A stretch of 64,000 nt of DNA, taken from NCBI RefSeq assembly GCF_039555335.1, contig NC_092646.1:32928880-32992879 (forward strand). The letters run 5' to 3'. The position numbers and the translations under genes are program-made. Positions 60,611-64,000 of the stretch are shown here, in pieces (positions within the stretch are counted from its first letter, which is position 1; each line of letters begins with the position of its first letter). The notes below the pieces were generated by a model. The model searched no databases, had not been told where the DNA came from, and was given only the letters and a program-made list of their open reading frames with translations. The stretch is from Amphiura filiformis (taxonomy: Eukaryota > Echinodermata > Ophiuroidea > Amphilepidida > Amphiuridae).

Positions 60611-60805
60611 CAGTGGTGGTGCCACGGGGGGGCAAATGCCCCCAGTCAGAACTCTTGCCCCCTGTTGCCCCCCAGAAAAACCCAAAATTACGAAAATTTC
60701 CACTTTTTACAGTAATTTTATGCGCATAAACTTTGTTGATTTTGCCCCCTGAAATTCACTTTGCCCCCTAATGCCCCCGAAAAAAATTTCCTGGCGCCGC
60801 CACTG
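60611..60805. mobile_element. hAT-like MITE, 195 bp
   Basis: Ends CAGTGGTGGTGCCA and TGGCGCCGCCACTG (12 of 14 inverse), 8-bp target duplication ATGAACCC at 60603-60610 and 60806-60813. CAGNGG ends plus an 8-bp duplication are the hallmark of hAT elements. The interior is rich in TTGCCCCC words. Confidence 0.9.
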
Positions 60806-60813
60806 ATGAACCC

Positions 60814-63310
60814 TGCACGATACTGTTAAACAGGAAGCCCCACTTGGTCAGTTCACCACAGAAGAACTGACTTACACCTGTTACTTTAATGACAGACAGA
60901 ACAGAATTTACATGGATAAATTTTAACCTTGACTAATTCCCTAAGGAACTTGAACCAAAAGTGGGGCTTCCACTTTAACATCAGTAAGGAAAAATACGAT
61001 ATGAATTTCACTCTTGGAGGAATGTGAAGAGTTACAAAATCGCTCTCTTAAACAATGATTGTGAATGTTACAATTGGTCTTTTTCATATTTTCAGTTCAG
61101 CAAAATGCCAGCACCCATTGCTTGCTAATCATTCATCTATTGTTGCTGTCTCAGGCAAAACTTGTTATAGTTGAAATCCATCTTCTTGATCTGTAAATTT
61201 AACAACAAAAAGGAACGCTAAATCAATAACAGTAAAGAATATTGATATGCAATCATGTACAGTATTACAGCATGTTGGCTTTCAAAATCGTAACACATTC
61301 CAATTTCAAAAGTTGTTGAAATATGCATAAAAAATTGCTTGATTGGCGTAACACAATTTGGAGGTTAGTTCTGTGATTAGGCTTGGAATTGTTACTCAAG
61401 ACTAGAGAACAATTAATTTTTTACGGTACTTTACAATTTCAGTGGCAACCTTTTGCCTAATTCTCAGTATTTTTTTTACTTGCTTCAAGTTTGATAGTTT
61501 CACATCAGTTGGGCCTACTTTCAGTGTGCCACCTCCAACAGACCACCATTGTATGTGTACGCTCTGCGGCTGCAGAACAAAATACAATTGTTGGAGTGGT
61601 GCTACGCGGAAAGAGTGCCATTCAGAGTCATGTCACTGCCTCTCCGCGGTGTGCCGCTCGGCTTGCAGACAATTACAAACGGCATGATGACGCGTCATGC
61701 CACTCCGCTCAGCGGCTAGTGGCAGAAAGTATGAAACCAGCATAAGGCAGAAAAATAAGACTCATCAAGCACGCTTGTTGGGCACAGTGCTTACGCTAGA
61801 ATGTAATGCGTGACTGGCGAACGCTTATGTGAATTTACGCAAGTTGCGTGAGTTGGGACTCTATTGACACACGCAGTAACAAAACCCGAATAATTTCCAC
61901 CTTTATACGCCGAACAAACTTTAGTGTTGATGTTGGTGTTAGTTTTTACCATTTAACCTAGGCCGGTCTTTTAATTCACTGAGCATGCATGTTGCATGGC
62001 ATGTTTGACTGTCAAGAGCTGACAGTTGAAGTCTGAATTGTGAATGCCTAGCTAGACAGACAACAATGCATGCCATTGTATTGTGATATTTTAGTGATTT
62101 GCTTTTGAACGATGCACACTCCCATGCTCCAGTCATGTCTTGCCAGTTACCAGCAGTACAACACTCAACACAGTACACAAAATTAAGTACACTTCTGACC
62201 GAGTAAACTTACCACAAACGGCACAAATCTCAGTATTCACCCGGTCCCGGGTATTCACCCATGATTCTAGCGGATCTCTATGTGATGATGTTAGGTTGCA
62301 GATGCCATGAATGTGCAGGGCGGTGGATGTTGTGACGATCAGGCTCATTCATTTCACATTTTCAGGAGCTCGAGTGGCACGAGTGCACTTCAGCATAGGA
62401 GGCCTGGCATCATGCAGTTTTCAATACACATTAATTATGTGCATAGCATGCATGCATAGTGCTGAGTGCCAGTGGTACTGATCCCCGGTTACGATATTTG
62501 TCCTTATCAAATATACGTAAAATTGAGCACTGTATATGCCCAAGTGGAGTCCAGGTGTGCCCACTTACTCAAAGTTTCTACATGCTTCATTGAAAGTCAA
62601 GAAATATTAGTAAAAGTTATTTTTTTAGGGAAATTACATTCGAAATTTACATCTAAGCGACAGATAAAATAAACTGAGCCAGTGCATCGCCGACGTGAAT
62701 TTCGGTCTTATATGCTTGAAAAATCCATATTCATGAGGTGACGTTTCATGACGTAGGGTCAAATTCTACTGCTACACTCTATGCGCTATATTTTTGTCAG
62801 TCTCCGAACCGGCACAGAGAAGCGGCCGTGCGCATAGGTTAGGAGACTGACGGATTTAGTCTAATCAAGCTTGCGGTTGATTTACCTCATGAAGTAAAAC
62901 GCACAGATCCAGCTCAACCAACTTTCATATTGTTAAAAATTACGGTGTGGACATTTATTCTTTTAATAGGTAACTTAATTTTTTTAAACAAAAGGAATAG
63001 ATTTGTTGTTTTTAAAGTAGTAAATAAACAATTGATCTATCCGAACACTAATATTATGCGATTTTAACCATAAAAATTGTTCAATTGAAATATTTTATTG
63101 AATATTAAAAAGCAGTAGCACAAGGAAGGCACGTTACAATTTACACTACCAGCGCTGGTTTTTATCTGACAGCTGTTTGCGTACGTGTAAACAAACTCGG
63201 GAGAGGAGACGAGACAATGATGAACTAAACCTGTAAGTTTACATTTAAAATATTTAATAATAATTAATATTATTTCAAAAGCACTCAGGCAATAAATATG
63301 AGTCAGGATT
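60814..63310. other. No supported gene
   Basis: Contains a partial MITE (about 61530-61746, ending GAAAGTATGAAACCAGCAT), the word AAGTGGGGCTTCC inverse to GGAAGCCCCACTT (60833, 60959), a GTCAGTCTCC...GGAGACTGAC hairpin (62797-62851) and a strong donor-like GTG/GTAAGT on the minus strand at about 62210. No domain-bearing frame. Confidence 0.45.
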
Positions 63311-63537
63311 AAGGGACCGTTCACAAACCCCGGGGGAGGGGGGCACCGTACTTTTAGTGGCAGTACAAGATCATGTCAGAAATTAATATTTTGTTCTGGG
63401 TCTGATTATTCGGACTAGTGGCAATGGGGACTAGTCACGATTATCGCACTTTCAGTTTTGAGAAAATGATGTCAAATTTTTACAAGCCGACGACGGATGT
63501 CGGCTTGTTCTGTCTCTTCTCAATTCTTTCTTCTTTA

Positions 63538-63615
63538 CACAGCCGTGACGTTAGTCACGGCTGTGTCTTTTTTCTTACAGGTTCTTTCTTCTTCTTTCTT
63601 CTTCTTCTTCTTCTT
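63538..63615. repeat. Hairpin and (TTC)n microsatellite
   Basis: CACAGCCGTGACGTTAGTCACGGCTGTG forms a perfect-looking 12-bp stem; it is followed by TTCTTTCTTCTTC repeats at about 63583-63615. Nothing else is recognised to the window end. Confidence 0.8.
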
Positions 63616-64000
63616 TCTGCCGACCACTACATTTGCTCTAGCACTTACATGCTTACACTGATTTTGACCTAACTTGGTCACAACCATCATTGACCATGCC
63701 CCTACATGTCATATGAAACTCGTGGGGTCAAAGGTCACGCAGGGGTCATAGGGGTCAAAACGTGATTTCAACTCAAAATGCTTCTTCTCTCACAGATTAC
63801 GTAGGAGAGTTACACCACTTGCACACATGCATTGTTATTATCCAGTGTCTATGGGGTCCTCACAGATTTGGGGTCAAAGGTCATTAAGGGGTCACTTCCG
63901 GTATAAAACGAAAAAACTTCAAAAATTTTATTTGCTAAGAAAAACATAGGACAGTAAAGATATGTTCACACATAAATTGTTGTTACCCTGTGTATATGTG

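Overview
The window is animal nuclear DNA. It is AT-rich, its coding exons are small with GT..AG introns, and it is dense with foldback/MITE elements, tRNA-derived SINEs, a LINE and Penelope-like elements. The 8-bp palindrome TAGGCCTA recurs many times. Together with the repeat types this suggests a deuterostome invertebrate (echinoderm or hemichordate more likely than a vertebrate). That taxonomic call is inference; no rRNA or mitochondrial marker is present.

Region 1 (about 1.3-33 kb) is a tandem array of three paralogous genes, all on the minus strand: A (2545-8943), B (10770-20399) and C (25051-32785). Each has eight coding exons with the same intron phases. Each encodes a predicted type II membrane protein of about 330-340 residues: a short acidic cytoplasmic head, one transmembrane helix, and an extracellular domain that reads as a bacterial family-3 solute-binding (periplasmic amino-acid-binding) fold. 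All three frames are intact across every splice junction. B and C are closest and share old repeat insertions in their introns; A is more diverged. Later insertions unique to one copy can be dated against the 'empty' site in a sister copy: a LINE, a Harbinger-like MITE and a CAGCAAACAC-type MITE in or beside B, and others in A.

Between B and C (about 20.7-24 kb) lies a nest of Penelope-like retroelements. A 1.15-kb element with inverted terminal repeats and a 10-bp target duplication sits inside a second, opposite-strand element, which is also split by a MITE. A third copy nearby preserves the uninterrupted insertion site. Hammerhead-ribozyme-like motifs occur in these elements.

Region 2 (33-43.3 kb) has no gene I can support. 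It holds foldback elements, tandem duplications and a degenerate dispersed minisatellite.

Region 3 (43.3-47.3 kb) is a large single exon, minus strand, encoding a polydactyl C2H2 zinc-finger protein with over 30 finger-like units, including four repeats of a three-finger module. A decayed copy of three fingers lies just after its stop codon. Its 5' exon(s) were not identified.

Region 4 (47.3-64 kb) has no gene I can support. It contains MITEs (one hAT-like with a clear 8-bp target duplication), a 1.3-kb foldback, an exact 247-bp tandem duplication, a roughly 200-260-bp satellite, a 20-bp minisatellite and hairpins built from the GCGATGCG word.
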